From: an uncultured Brevibacterium sp.
GTDB lineage: Bacteria > Actinomycetota > Actinomycetes > Actinomycetales > Brevibacteriaceae
Length of the DNA: 12,689 nucleotides
Assembly: GCA_902489185.1 (NCBI GenBank)
Contig: CABTZC010000029.1
Coordinates: forward strand, 1 to 12,689
Reading direction: 5' to 3'
The notes beneath the pieces were generated by a model. The model was not told the DNA's origin, searched no databases, and worked only from the letters and a program-made list of their open reading frames with translations. Of the stretch, positions 6,169 through 12,675 are shown piece by piece (the stretch's first letter is position 1; the number at the start of each line of letters is the position of its first letter). The translations under genes and the position numbers were made by a program.

Positions 6169-8265
6169 TCAGCCCGCGCTCTCGACCGAGTCGTCAGCCA
6201 CCTCGGGCTGGGTATCTGGCAAACCCCGCCGCCGCAACAGCGGCCCCACACCCGGCTGCTCGCCAAAGAAATCAACAATCGTTTCACCCGGGTCAGTCGA
6301 ATATCCAGGGGCCAAAACCGCGGTGCGGAAAGCGTCGCCCGCGTCAGGGTTAAGCCCGCCCTGGGAGTTGAACCATTCGGTGACATACGCGGCGAGTTTC
6401 TCCGACCACAAATACGAGTAGTAGCCCGCAGAGTACCCCAGCGCGAACGTGTGCTGGAAGTACGGTGTGCGATACCGAGGCGGCACCAGCGGGTTGAAAC
6501 CAGTTCCGGACAGCACGTCGCTTTCGAAGTCGAGCACCGATTCCACCTGTTCGCCAGGCTCCAACGAATGCCAGCTGAGATCCAGAAGTGCCGCTGCAAG
6601 GTATTCAACCGTGGCGAAACCTTGCCCAAACGCCTGGGACTTCTCGATCCGTTCGACCAGTTCGTCCGGAATCGGTTCGCCCGTGTGAACGTGGACGGCA
6701 TAGTGGGGGAGTACCTGCGGGTGCAACGCCCACATTTCATTGAGCTGAGACGGGAACTCCACATAGTCCCTGGGCACCGAGGTGCCCGAACGGGTTTCGT
6801 ACGTCGAGTTAGCGAACAGCCCGTGCAGCACGTGTCCAAACTCGTGGAACAGCGTGCGCACGTTGTCCAGGCTGAGCAGCGCAGGCTCACCGGCGGCCGG
6901 TTTGGGAATGTTCATGGTGAGGCTGATAACCGGGCCCAAACCGGAAACTCGGCCAGGGGACACCAACTGGTCCATCCATGCCCCGCCACGCTTTGATGAA
7001 CGCGCAAACGGATCCACGCAGATCACGCCCAGCGGACGGTCGCCGTCGAACGCGCGGTACACAATCACCTCGGGATGCCAGGCGGCTTCATCCGTGCGTT
7101 CAAAACGCACACCGTACAGTTTGTGGGCGGCAAACAGCACGCCGTCGTTGAACACATTCCACAGCTCGAAGTACTCAGCGACCGAACCCAGCTGGTACGT
7201 GTCCTGCTTGTATCGCTTCAGGTAGTACTCGATGTCTTCGGCTTCCAGACGCTGTGGCTGGTAGGTCGTGCGGATCGTGTCGAGTTCGGTTTCGAGTTGC
7301 GCGAGCGCGGGTTCTAGCAAGTCCACGACCAGCGCGGTCGCATTCTCCCCGTTGCCCGCGTCCTGCTGGGAAATCACGTAGTCCTTGTACGACTTGTACC
7401 CCATGAGACCAGCCAGGCCGGCACGCAGAGCAGTGAGGTCAGAGACCACCCCGCGGGTGTCGGTTGCGGTTCCGCGCGCGCCCCGGTTGGTAGAGGCATG
7501 GAACACCGCGGTGCGAGTTTCCGGGTCGTCCAAGTCCGAGGTGATGGGCTGCTGTGTTGTGGACTCCAAGCCGATGAGCGCCCCGGTGAGGCCACGCTGA
7601 GCAGCGTGAGATTCGACGGTGCTCAGTTGAGCGTCTGACAAGCCTTTGAGTGACAGCTCAGACCCGTGCGGGATGTGAACCGCTGACTCTTGGGACTCTG
7701 CCAGAACAAACTGGCCGAACTCTGTTTCTAGCGCCGAAATCTCTTCAGCGAACGCCGCCACGCGTTCTTGGTTGTCTTCAGTGAGGCGTGCCCCCGCGTG
7801 GACGAAGTCGGCGACCATGAGGTCGTGGTGCCGGGCGTCCTCGGGATTCAAGGAAGCCGTGTTCACGCTTTCTAGGCGCGCGAAAAGATCAGCGTTAAGA
7901 AATACATCAAGTTCCGCCCGGGTAAGCACTGCGGCTGCGTCTGTTGCCATGGACTCCACGGCTTCTGACCACAAGCTCGATTCATACAAGCGAATAAAAG
8001 GCTGTAAACGGAACACCAGGCTGCGTGCAGCGTCAACCGCCAGAGTCGTGTTATTGAAATCGGCTGGTTCAGGGTTTTCCAGGATCGCGTCAATCGACTG
8101 TTCCTGGAACGTGATGGCCCTAGCCAGAGCATCCATGACGTGTTCAGGGGTGATGCGAGAAAAGTCCGGTAGCGTCAAGGGCTCCGGTTGGCTCACAAAG
8201 TCCCACAGATGATTGGGTGATTCAGCTTCTGGGACGTGGCCGGGATGGACGTCTTGGGCACCCAA
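6169..8265 (-). CDS. M3 family zinc oligopeptidase / peptidyl-dipeptidase (Dcp-like)
   Basis: A 698-residue thimet-type (M3A) metallopeptidase, which would cleave short peptides in the cytoplasm. HEFGH at 474-478 supplies two zinc-binding histidines and the catalytic Glu475, and Glu503 in DYVEFPSQ is the third zinc ligand. The family signatures DPFARSSKRGGAWM (418-431) and the C-terminal SAGYYSYLWSEKLA segment, which carries substrate-binding tyrosines, are present. Length is close to Dcp/OpdA. The N-terminal NHLW...LTLPDF matches the family's usual beginning, which argues against a start as late as GTG 8196. I chose TTG at 8265 because AGGAG sits six bases upstream; GTG at 8280 is the alternative and has no ribosome-binding site. 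The stop is one base before the SGNH hydrolase start, so the two form a coupled pair. No signal peptide is seen. Confidence 0.92.
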   Translation of the reverse strand: MGAQDVHPGHVPEAESPNHLWDFVSQPEPLTLPDFSRITPEHVMDALARAITFQEQSIDAILENPEPADFNNTTLAVDAARSLVFRLQPFIRLYESSLWSEAVESMATDAAAVLTRAELDVFLNADLFARLESVNTASLNPEDARHHDLMVADFVHAGARLTEDNQERVAAFAEEISALETEFGQFVLAESQESAVHIPHGSELSLKGLSDAQLSTVESHAAQRGLTGALIGLESTTQQPITSDLDDPETRTAVFHASTNRGARGTATDTRGVVSDLTALRAGLAGLMGYKSYKDYVISQQDAGNGENATALVVDLLEPALAQLETELDTIRTTYQPQRLEAEDIEYYLKRYKQDTYQLGSVAEYFELWNVFNDGVLFAAHKLYGVRFERTDEAAWHPEVIVYRAFDGDRPLGVICVDPFARSSKRGGAWMDQLVSPGRVSGLGPVISLTMNIPKPAAGEPALLSLDNVRTLFHEFGHVLHGLFANSTYETRSGTSVPRDYVEFPSQLNEMWALHPQVLPHYAVHVHTGEPIPDELVERIEKSQAFGQGFATVEYLAAALLDLSWHSLEPGEQVESVLDFESDVLSGTGFNPLVPPRYRTPYFQHTFALGYSAGYYSYLWSEKLAAYVTEWFNSQGGLNPDAGDAFRTAVLAPGYSTDPGETIVDFFGEQPGVGPLLRRRGLPDTQPEVADDSVESAG

Positions 8266-8271
8266 AACTTT

Positions 8272-8276
8272 CTCCT
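8272..8276 (-). promoter_or_regulatory. Ribosome-binding site fixing a TTG start of the M3 peptidase
   Basis: The leftward strand reads AGGAG, then AAAGTT, then TTG (8265). The six-base spacing is ideal, and neither alternative GTG (8280, 8196) has a comparable site. A -10-like TAGACC (8287-8292, leftward) would put the transcript start near 8280, giving a leader of about 15 bases. Confidence 0.6.
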
Positions 8277-8290
8277 GCACTGTCGAGGTC

Positions 8291-8296
8291 TATCGT
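8291..8296 (+). promoter_or_regulatory. Candidate -10 element (TATCGT) for a leaderless transporter mRNA
   Basis: TATCGT fits TANNNT and ends six bases before the GTG at 8303, so the message would begin at the start codon. No recognisable -35 lies 17-18 bp upstream, which is common in actinobacteria. It overlaps by two bases the leftward -10-like sequence proposed for the peptidase, so the two divergent promoters would compete. Confidence 0.45.
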
Positions 8297-8302
8297 GAAA
8301 GG

Positions 8303-9568
8303 GTGAGCGAATACTTGGGTACTGGCGCAGGCGATCCACGCACTCGACGAATCAAAGCCGGGATCATGCTGGCCGGTCTCGCCACCTTTACACTGCTCTA
8401 CAATACCCAAGCAATCTTGCCGGACCTCACACGCGACTACGGAATTACTCCTTCCGGGGCAGCGATGTCGGTGTCCATTGCCACCGCTGGGGTCGGGTTA
8501 GGGCTGCTGGCTGCGGTGCCTATTAGTGAACGGATCGGCCGAGGTCGTTTAATCCGCTGGTCTGTCATCATCGCTGGCGTCATGGCTGCTGGGGTAGTTT
8601 TCATCTCGGATTGGAACCTGTTCTTGGTCGCGAGGTTCGTGATGGGGTTCATCCTTGCGGGGCTGCCCGCGACTGCCACGGTGTACTTGCGTGAAGAGAT
8701 CCACCCGTCGATCGTGTCCTCGGTGATTGGGGTCCACATTTTTGGAAACACCTTGGGCGGTTTGGGAGCCCGCATTATCCCGTCCACCACGATCGAGGTG
8801 TTCGACTGGTTAGGGATCGACGGGATCCTGGGGTTGGATAAGTCGCACTCCGCGATGTTCACCGCCTCACTTGTGGGCCTGTTAGCGGGGGTGGGGTGCT
8901 TCTTCTTGCTGCCACCGGCGCAAGGGTTCGTGCAACACCGCGACTCGTTTAGCGTTCTGGTGAAGAAGTTTGGGAGGGCGTTCACCGACCCTGTTCTGCT
9001 GGGGCTGTTCGTCGTGGGGTACTTGGGCGTGGGCTCGTTTATTGGTGCGCTCAACGTGATGGGTTTCCGCTTAGAAGGCGAGCCGTACTATGTTCCGATT
9101 GGGCTCGTGGGGCTCATCTACTTTGTGTACCCGGTGGCCGGGTGGGCATCTGCAATAGCCGGCAAAATCGCTGACCGAACATCACTTCGCGCAGTCATGT
9201 CCTTTGGCCCCCTCATTGGGCTGGTAGGTGTTGCGCTCATGATGATTCCCAACGTGGTGTGCATCGTCGCAGGTCTGGCGATCCTGGCAATCGGGTTCTT
9301 CACCGGACACTCCACTGCGGCGTCCTGGGTAGCCGGCAGGGCAAGCCGAACGGTGGGCGTGCCTGCACAGGCTGCCTCTATTTACATGGTGTGCTTCTAC
9401 CTGGGTTCGTCCGTGACGGGGAACCTCACGCCGCTTGCCTGGTCACACACCGGATGGGGAGGTGTTACCGCAATCATCGGAAGCCAAATGGCCCTGCTCT
9501 TCATCCTTGCGCTCATCCTCAAACGCACACCAGTCGCACCCGCCGGAACCCGAACGGTCCAAAAATAA
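8303..9568 (+). CDS. Major facilitator superfamily transporter, efflux type (YnfM-like)
   Basis: A 421-residue polytopic membrane protein with about 12 hydrophobic helices. The loop between helices 2 and 3 carries the MFS motif A variant SERIGRGRLIR (75-85), and the equivalent loop in the second half reads GKIADRTSLR. The early TQAILPDL and the GNTLGGLGARI segment in helix 5 resemble the YnfM/arabinose-efflux-like branch, usually annotated as proton-driven exporters of unknown substrate. The loop after helix 5 is longer than I expect for that family (see findings). The frame is open from an ATG at 8213, but that start would overlap the divergent peptidase gene and adds non-hydrophobic residues. 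GTG 8303 with the upstream TATCGT is preferred. The gene ends four bases before the convergent permease. Confidence 0.87.
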   Translation: MSEYLGTGAGDPRTRRIKAGIMLAGLATFTLLYNTQAILPDLTRDYGITPSGAAMSVSIATAGVGLGLLAAVPISERIGRGRLIRWSVIIAGVMAAGVVFISDWNLFLVARFVMGFILAGLPATATVYLREEIHPSIVSSVIGVHIFGNTLGGLGARIIPSTTIEVFDWLGIDGILGLDKSHSAMFTASLVGLLAGVGCFFLLPPAQGFVQHRDSFSVLVKKFGRAFTDPVLLGLFVVGYLGVGSFIGALNVMGFRLEGEPYYVPIGLVGLIYFVYPVAGWASAIAGKIADRTSLRAVMSFGPLIGLVGVALMMIPNVVCIVAGLAILAIGFFTGHSTAASWVAGRASRTVGVPAQAASIYMVCFYLGSSVTGNLTPLAWSHTGWGGVTAIIGSQMALLFILALILKRTPVAPAGTRTVQK

Positions 9569-9572
9569 CCAA

Positions 9573-10820
9573 CTATGAACGACCTCGGCGGGCGGAAAAA
9601 AGCGCCACCCCTGCGATCACCACGGCCGCGCCCGCGCCTAGGAGCAGGCCGGTGAACGAAACGGTGAACCCGATCGCAACGCACAACACCACGCCCAGAA
9701 CCTGGAGGACTTTGGGGTACATGCGGTGCTCACGGTCTTGTGTGAACGCGGCCAGGTTCGCAATCGCGTAGTAGAGCAATACGCCCGTGGACGAGAAACC
9801 AACGGCCTGCGTCACGTCGACCGAAAAGACCAGGATGATGGCCAGGACGCAGAACAGGATCTCAGCGCGGGCCGGGGTCGAATGGCGCTCGCTCACGTGA
9901 GCAAAAAACGTGAAGTTGCGCGAGTCCCGGGCCATCGCCAAACACGTACGACCCAAACCAGCCATAAGCCCCAACAAGGCACCCAGGCAAGCCAAGGCCG
10001 CAACGACCTGGACAACCAGCCTCATCCACGGCACCTGCACGGCGTCAAAAATCGGGGCGGTGGAGTGGGCAAGAGTTTCCTGGTCCAACATGTGGGTCAG
10101 CGTGAACGTGATGACAACGTACACGACTAGCGTCAGGCCCAGCGCCCACATGATGGCTCGGGGGATTGTGCGGGTGGGGTTGGTTACCTCTTCGCCCAAG
10201 GTCGCTACACGGGCATAGCCAGCAAACGCAAAAAACAAGATGCCCGCGCCCTGCAAGATACCCAACGGAGCGGAAGGTAAGTAGGTAGCGGAAGGGGCGG
10301 CGACCTCGGCGGGGGCGGTCAACCACGGCGTAGCCACGAACAGCGCAAGCCCGGCCAGCACGATCAGCACGATGACCTTGGTCACCGTGGCCGTTTTAGA
10401 CACACCCAGAATGTTGACGGTGGTGAGCGCGATCAACGCGAGGGCCGCCGCGCAGGACAGGACGAACGGGGGAGCGCCAGGCAGAGCGTAGTGCGCGAAC
10501 GTCATCGCCATCGCGGCGGCCGAGGCAGTCTTCCCCAACAGGAACGCCCACCCGGCCGTAAGCCCCCACGCTTGGCCCAACTGCGCGCGCCCGTACGCAT
10601 ACGTGCCACCCGCAACCGGATACTGTGCGGCCAGCTGACCAGAAGACGTGGCATTGCACAAGGCCACAAGAGCGGCCAAGCCCAGGGCGATGTAGATTCC
10701 TGACCCGGCGTGAGCAGTAGCAGGGCCAACAGCGACGAAAATGCCGGCGCCCAGCATGGAACCCAGGCCAATCATGATCGCGTCACTCAAAGTGAGCGAA
10801 CGCTTCAGAGAAGACGTCAT
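9573..10820 (-). CDS. APC superfamily amino-acid permease
   Basis: A 415-residue integral membrane protein with about 12 hydrophobic segments and the unwound first-helix motif GSMLGAGIF (20-28), the hallmark substrate-binding region of amino acid-polyamine-cation transporters. PVAGGTYAYGRAQLG (68-82) and FFAFAGYARVATLGEEVTNP (in the middle of the protein) are further APC signatures. It should import an amino acid or related amine across the cytoplasmic membrane. The substrate cannot be assigned, although length and motifs resemble the shorter basic/neutral amino-acid branch. The start is ATG 10820, with no Shine-Dalgarno. TACTAA lies seven bases upstream and might be a poor -10 of a leaderless transcript. 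It lies 69 bp downstream of the L,D-transpeptidase on the same strand and converges on the MFS gene, with no room for a separate terminator between them. Confidence 0.9.
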   Translation of the reverse strand: MTSSLKRSLTLSDAIMIGLGSMLGAGIFVAVGPATAHAGSGIYIALGLAALVALCNATSSGQLAAQYPVAGGTYAYGRAQLGQAWGLTAGWAFLLGKTASAAAMAMTFAHYALPGAPPFVLSCAAALALIALTTVNILGVSKTATVTKVIVLIVLAGLALFVATPWLTAPAEVAAPSATYLPSAPLGILQGAGILFFAFAGYARVATLGEEVTNPTRTIPRAIMWALGLTLVVYVVITFTLTHMLDQETLAHSTAPIFDAVQVPWMRLVVQVVAALACLGALLGLMAGLGRTCLAMARDSRNFTFFAHVSERHSTPARAEILFCVLAIILVFSVDVTQAVGFSSTGVLLYYAIANLAAFTQDREHRMYPKVLQVLGVVLCVAIGFTVSFTGLLLGAGAAVVIAGVALFSARRGRS

Positions 10821-10832
10821 GCTTCAGTTAGT

Positions 10833-10871
10833 ACCAGACCAAGGCAAACGCCAGGTGGCCTGGAGTCTGGT
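10833..10871. repeat. Nested dyad symmetry upstream of the permease
   Basis: The outer arms ACCAGAC (10833-10839) and GTCTGGT (10865-10871) are exact reverse complements. Inside them lies CCAGG (10851-10855) with CCTGG (10859-10863). The element fills more than half of the 69-bp gap between the L,D-transpeptidase stop and the permease ATG. It has no T-run on the leftward strand, so it is either a weak terminator of the L,D-transpeptidase message or an operator/leader structure for the permease. Confidence 0.4.
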
Positions 10872-10889
10872 GGGACGGGGCTATGCCAG

Positions 10890-12347
10890 CTATTTCTTAA
10901 TGGAGCTGAGTTTCTGCCACTCTTTCCACGTGTACACCCAGTCCTTGATGTCGCCAGAGCTGGTGGTCAGGGAAACGCTAGAACCGGTGACTTCAACCGG
11001 ATCGCCAAAGAGTGCAGAGTTGAAGTATTCGGTGGCGTTAGCCGTAGACAGGTTGACACATCCGTGGGACACGTTTGCCCGTCCTTGCGAACCAACCGAC
11101 CAAGGGGCCGCGTGGATGAACTCACCGTTGTTGTGAATGCGAACAGCGTGGGTGACGGGGGTGGAGTAGCCCCAGCGCTCAGACGTCATGGTGTAGTTGA
11201 CGGACTTGGACATCACGATGTGCATTCCGTTGTATGACGGGGAGCGGGCCGCCCCCAGCGATGCTGGGAAGTCCATGACTGTTTTGCCGGACCGTTTCAC
11301 CGTGAGACGGTGTTTTTTAGCGTCGGCGACAGTGATTTGTTCGCGGCCGATTTCAAAGTCCAGCGTGATGTCTTTTGCGCCAAACGAGTTTTCGGAAAAC
11401 GCTACGTCTTTCACGGGTGCGTCGACGTGAATCTTGGAGTGTTCTGGCCAGAATTCTTTTGGCCGGTAGTGGATGCGGGAGTGGCCGTCATCGTCTGGGA
11501 GCCATCCCCATGCGCCTTCGACCTTGCGTAGCTTGCCTTTTTTGTTGGTGACTTTCACGGTCAAGCGGCTTTCGATCCCCGGGCGGTATTCTTCAGGGAT
11601 CTTGTGGGCGAAGTTGAAAATGATGGGAGCGCCCACGCCCACTGTCATGTCGTCGTCGAGCAGGGTGCGCATGCGTGCACTTTCGCCCTTAGGGTCGTCG
11701 GTGTCCACGGTTCCGGTGGATTCGTGAGTTTGGCCATCAGGCGAAACGGTTGTGGCCTTCCACGTGTAGGACGAGTCGCCCGCAAGAGTGAAGTTGGACT
11801 CCCATGATGTGCCTTTGGGATTGGTGTCTGCCGCGCCACCTTGTGCGCCGTTTTGTGCGCCGTCTTGTGGGTCGTCGGTGGAGTCTGGGTCGGCTGCCGG
11901 GGCGTCGGTGGGTTTGTCGGTCGCCGAGGTGTCCTCCGACTGACCTGTTTCCTCAACTGCCTCGTCTTCTGAGTTTTCGCTGTCTTGCGAGTTGGCGCCG
12001 ATGTTACCTCCGGCTTCTGCGCTGTCGTCAGAGTCGGCGTCAGCGTTGTCGGTTGCGGAGTCGGAAGGCTCTGTGGTCGCCGAGGTGGTTTCAAAAGTGC
12101 CAGCGTCCGCTGGGATTTTTTTGTGGTCGTCATCCGTGAGTTCTACGGAGACGAATTCGCCTTTGTCGACGGTCAGCTGAAGTTTTTCGCCGGGGGTGGC
12201 TTCTGAAACTACGCTGACAACGGGCTCAGGGTCAGGTTCTTTTGCCTTGGGGGCGGGGTTGTTATCACCAGTGGTGTCTGTTGAGCATGCCGTAGCAGCG
12301 AGGAGAGTCAGGGCGATAGTCGACGAGGCGAGAAGACGACGAAACAC
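10890..12347 (-). CDS. L,D-transpeptidase lipoprotein (LdtMt2-like, YkuD domain)
   Basis: A 485-residue exported lipoprotein that should form 3-3 peptidoglycan cross-links at the outer face of the membrane. A signal peptide with lipobox LAATAC (lipidated Cys21) is followed by two Ig-like regions (about 45-215 and 220-335) and a YkuD catalytic domain (about 336-455). The active site is SHGCVN with nucleophile Cys430, His428 and Asn432, and the upstream conserved histidine is His412 in FIHAAPWS. The C-terminus (DWVYTWKEWQKLSS) matches the tryptophan-rich tail typical of actinobacterial Ldt proteins. An acidic, nearly lysine-free low-complexity segment (about 87-176) interrupts the first Ig-like domain. 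The start is GTG 12347 with GAAGG nine bases upstream. The downstream permease is on the same strand; the upstream neighbour is the SRP RNA, also leftward. Confidence 0.93.
   Translation of the reverse strand: MFRRLLASSTIALTLLAATACSTDTTGDNNPAPKAKEPDPEPVVSVVSEATPGEKLQLTVDKGEFVSVELTDDDHKKIPADAGTFETTSATTEPSDSATDNADADSDDSAEAGGNIGANSQDSENSEDEAVEETGQSEDTSATDKPTDAPAADPDSTDDPQDGAQNGAQGGAADTNPKGTSWESNFTLAGDSSYTWKATTVSPDGQTHESTGTVDTDDPKGESARMRTLLDDDMTVGVGAPIIFNFAHKIPEEYRPGIESRLTVKVTNKKGKLRKVEGAWGWLPDDDGHSRIHYRPKEFWPEHSKIHVDAPVKDVAFSENSFGAKDITLDFEIGREQITVADAKKHRLTVKRSGKTVMDFPASLGAARSPSYNGMHIVMSKSVNYTMTSERWGYSTPVTHAVRIHNNGEFIHAAPWSVGSQGRANVSHGCVNLSTANATEYFNSALFGDPVEVTGSSVSLTTSSGDIKDWVYTWKEWQKLSSIKK
11841..11876. 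repeat. Three tandem 12-bp units inside the L,D-transpeptidase gene
   Basis: TTGTGCGCCGTT (11841-11852), TTGTGCGCCGTC (11853-11864) and TTGTGGGTCGTC (11865-11876) lie head to tail. On the coding strand they encode the four-residue periods DDPQ, DGAQ and NGAQ (residues 158-169), and the next residues GGAA continue the drift. The frame is kept by the 12-bp period, so copy-number changes by slippage would only lengthen or shorten the acidic linker. Confidence 0.8.
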
Positions 12348-12385
12348 AAGCTTGAACCTTCAGTAGAGCTGATGAAAATTCGACT

Positions 12386-12406
12386 ACCCTTCGACATTGG
12401 AAGGGT
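12386..12406. repeat. Short inverted repeat between SRP RNA and L,D-transpeptidase
   Basis: ACCCTTC (12386-12392) and GAAGGGT (12400-12406) can pair around a seven-base loop. On the leftward strand a weak T-run (AATTTT) lies several bases beyond the stem. It could be a back-up terminator after the SRP RNA or a structure in the L,D-transpeptidase leader. The remainder of 12348-12438 must hold the L,D-transpeptidase promoter, but I cannot pick one with confidence. Confidence 0.35.
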
Positions 12407-12423
12407 TTGAGATATAAGCATAC

Positions 12424-12438
12424 AAGAGAAAACAAAAG
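12424..12438 (-). terminator. T-rich tail terminating the SRP RNA
   Basis: Immediately after the closing strand of the SRP RNA stem, the leftward strand reads CTTTTGTTTTCTCTT. The terminal stem of the RNA (12439-12450 with 12514-12525) followed by this T-rich run makes an intrinsic-terminator-like end. Confidence 0.6.
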
Positions 12439-12525
12439 GACCCTTCGTGCACCCGCCAGAGCCTCCTTACCCTTGCTACCTTCCGGTCCTGGGGGATTCG
12501 CAGGATAAACGCCGCACGAAGGGCC
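12439..12525 (-). ncRNA. ffs: Signal recognition particle RNA, small (4.5S) bacterial type
   Basis: The leftward strand contains the universally conserved SRP domain IV: AGGACCGGAAGGTAGCAAGG, with its GGAA tetraloop, flanked by symmetric-loop sequences that bind Ffh. The ends pair over 12 bp: GGCCCTTCGTGC (5', 12525-12514) with GCACGAAGGGTC (3', 12450-12439), one pair being G-U. This gives a single hairpin of about 87 bases, the short type lacking the Alu domain. The RNA assembles with Ffh and directs ribosomes making membrane or secreted proteins to FtsY at the membrane. The exact ends are inferred from the pairing and from the -10 TACACT six bases upstream of 12525. Confidence 0.93.
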
Positions 12526-12531
12526 ACCGAT

Positions 12532-12561
12532 AGTGTAGCCGAGACTCGCGCGATTAGTAAA
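12532..12561 (-). promoter_or_regulatory. Promoter of the SRP RNA
   Basis: TACACT (leftward, 12532-12537) is a TANNNT -10 element located six bases before the inferred first base of the SRP RNA (12525). TTTACT (leftward, 12556-12561) matches four of six -35 consensus positions with an 18-bp spacer. Confidence 0.5.
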
Positions 12562-12574
12562 AGTCGCACGAGTC
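12543..12574. repeat. 11-bp inverted repeat in the divergent SRP RNA / tRNA-Ser promoter
   Basis: GACTCGCGCGA (12543-12553) and TCGCACGAGTC (12564-12574) are reverse complements at 10 of 11 positions, with a ten-base A/T-rich centre (12554-12563). The centre holds the -35-like elements of both divergent promoters. Its placement between two stable-RNA genes suggests a regulator-binding site or a symmetric promoter architecture rather than a terminator. Confidence 0.55.
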
Positions 12575-12583
12575 CGTTAAGCT
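12554..12583 (+). promoter_or_regulatory. Candidate promoter of tRNA-Ser
   Basis: TAAGCT (12578-12583) fits TANNNT and lies seven bases before the mature tRNA 5' end at 12591. TTAGTA (12554-12559) is a weak -35 with an 18-bp spacer and overlaps the SRP RNA -35 on the other strand. TACTCT (12583-12588) is an overlapping but less well spaced alternative -10. Confidence 0.35.
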
Positions 12584-12590
12584 ACTCTGC

Positions 12591-12675
12591 GGAGGATTCG
12601 CCTAGCGGCCTATGGCGCACGCCTGGAACGCGTGTTGGGTTAACGCCCTCAGGGGTTCAAATCCCCTATCCTCCG
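12591..12675 (+). tRNA. tRNA-Ser (anticodon GGA)
   Basis: An 85-base class II tRNA. The acceptor GGAGGAT pairs with ATCCTCC (12668-12674), followed by discriminator G. The D arm has GCC/GGC. The anticodon stem CACGC/GCGTG encloses loop CTGGAAC with anticodon GGA, reading UCC and UCU serine codons. A long variable arm (TTGGGTTAACGCCCTC region) and the T arm AGGGG TTCAAAT CCCCT complete the cloverleaf. The 3' CCA is not encoded (next bases CGT), so it must be added after transcription. The 14 bases to the window end show nothing further. Confidence 0.96.

Noticed and set aside
6168..6890. Upstream extension of the SGNH hydrolase frame to 6890
   Set aside because: The added residues are Arg/Ser/Cys/Trp-rich, the typical shadow of a high-GC gene. 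They mirror the peptidase, whose HEFGH site and family motifs are clearly coding in the other frame of the same strand.
8213..8302. MFS start at ATG 8213
   Set aside because: It would overlap the peptidase's N-terminal codons and start site; the added residues are not membrane-like, and GTG 8303 has a well-placed -10 element.
8437..9054. 205-residue open frame antisense to the MFS transporter
   Set aside because: Pro/Thr/Ser/Asn-rich shadow of membrane-helix codons, with no domain or ribosome-binding site.
9540..9605. Terminator between the convergent MFS and permease genes
   Set aside because: The bulged GGAACC/GGTCC stem near 9546-9560 is followed by A, not T, on the rightward strand and is short; with only four bases between stops no proper terminator is evident.
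11645..12133. 162-residue alternative frame through the acidic insert of the L,D-transpeptidase
   Set aside because: It is a Thr/Pro/Lys/Arg low-complexity shadow produced by reading the repetitive acidic region one frame off; the flanking domains are only coherent in the main frame.
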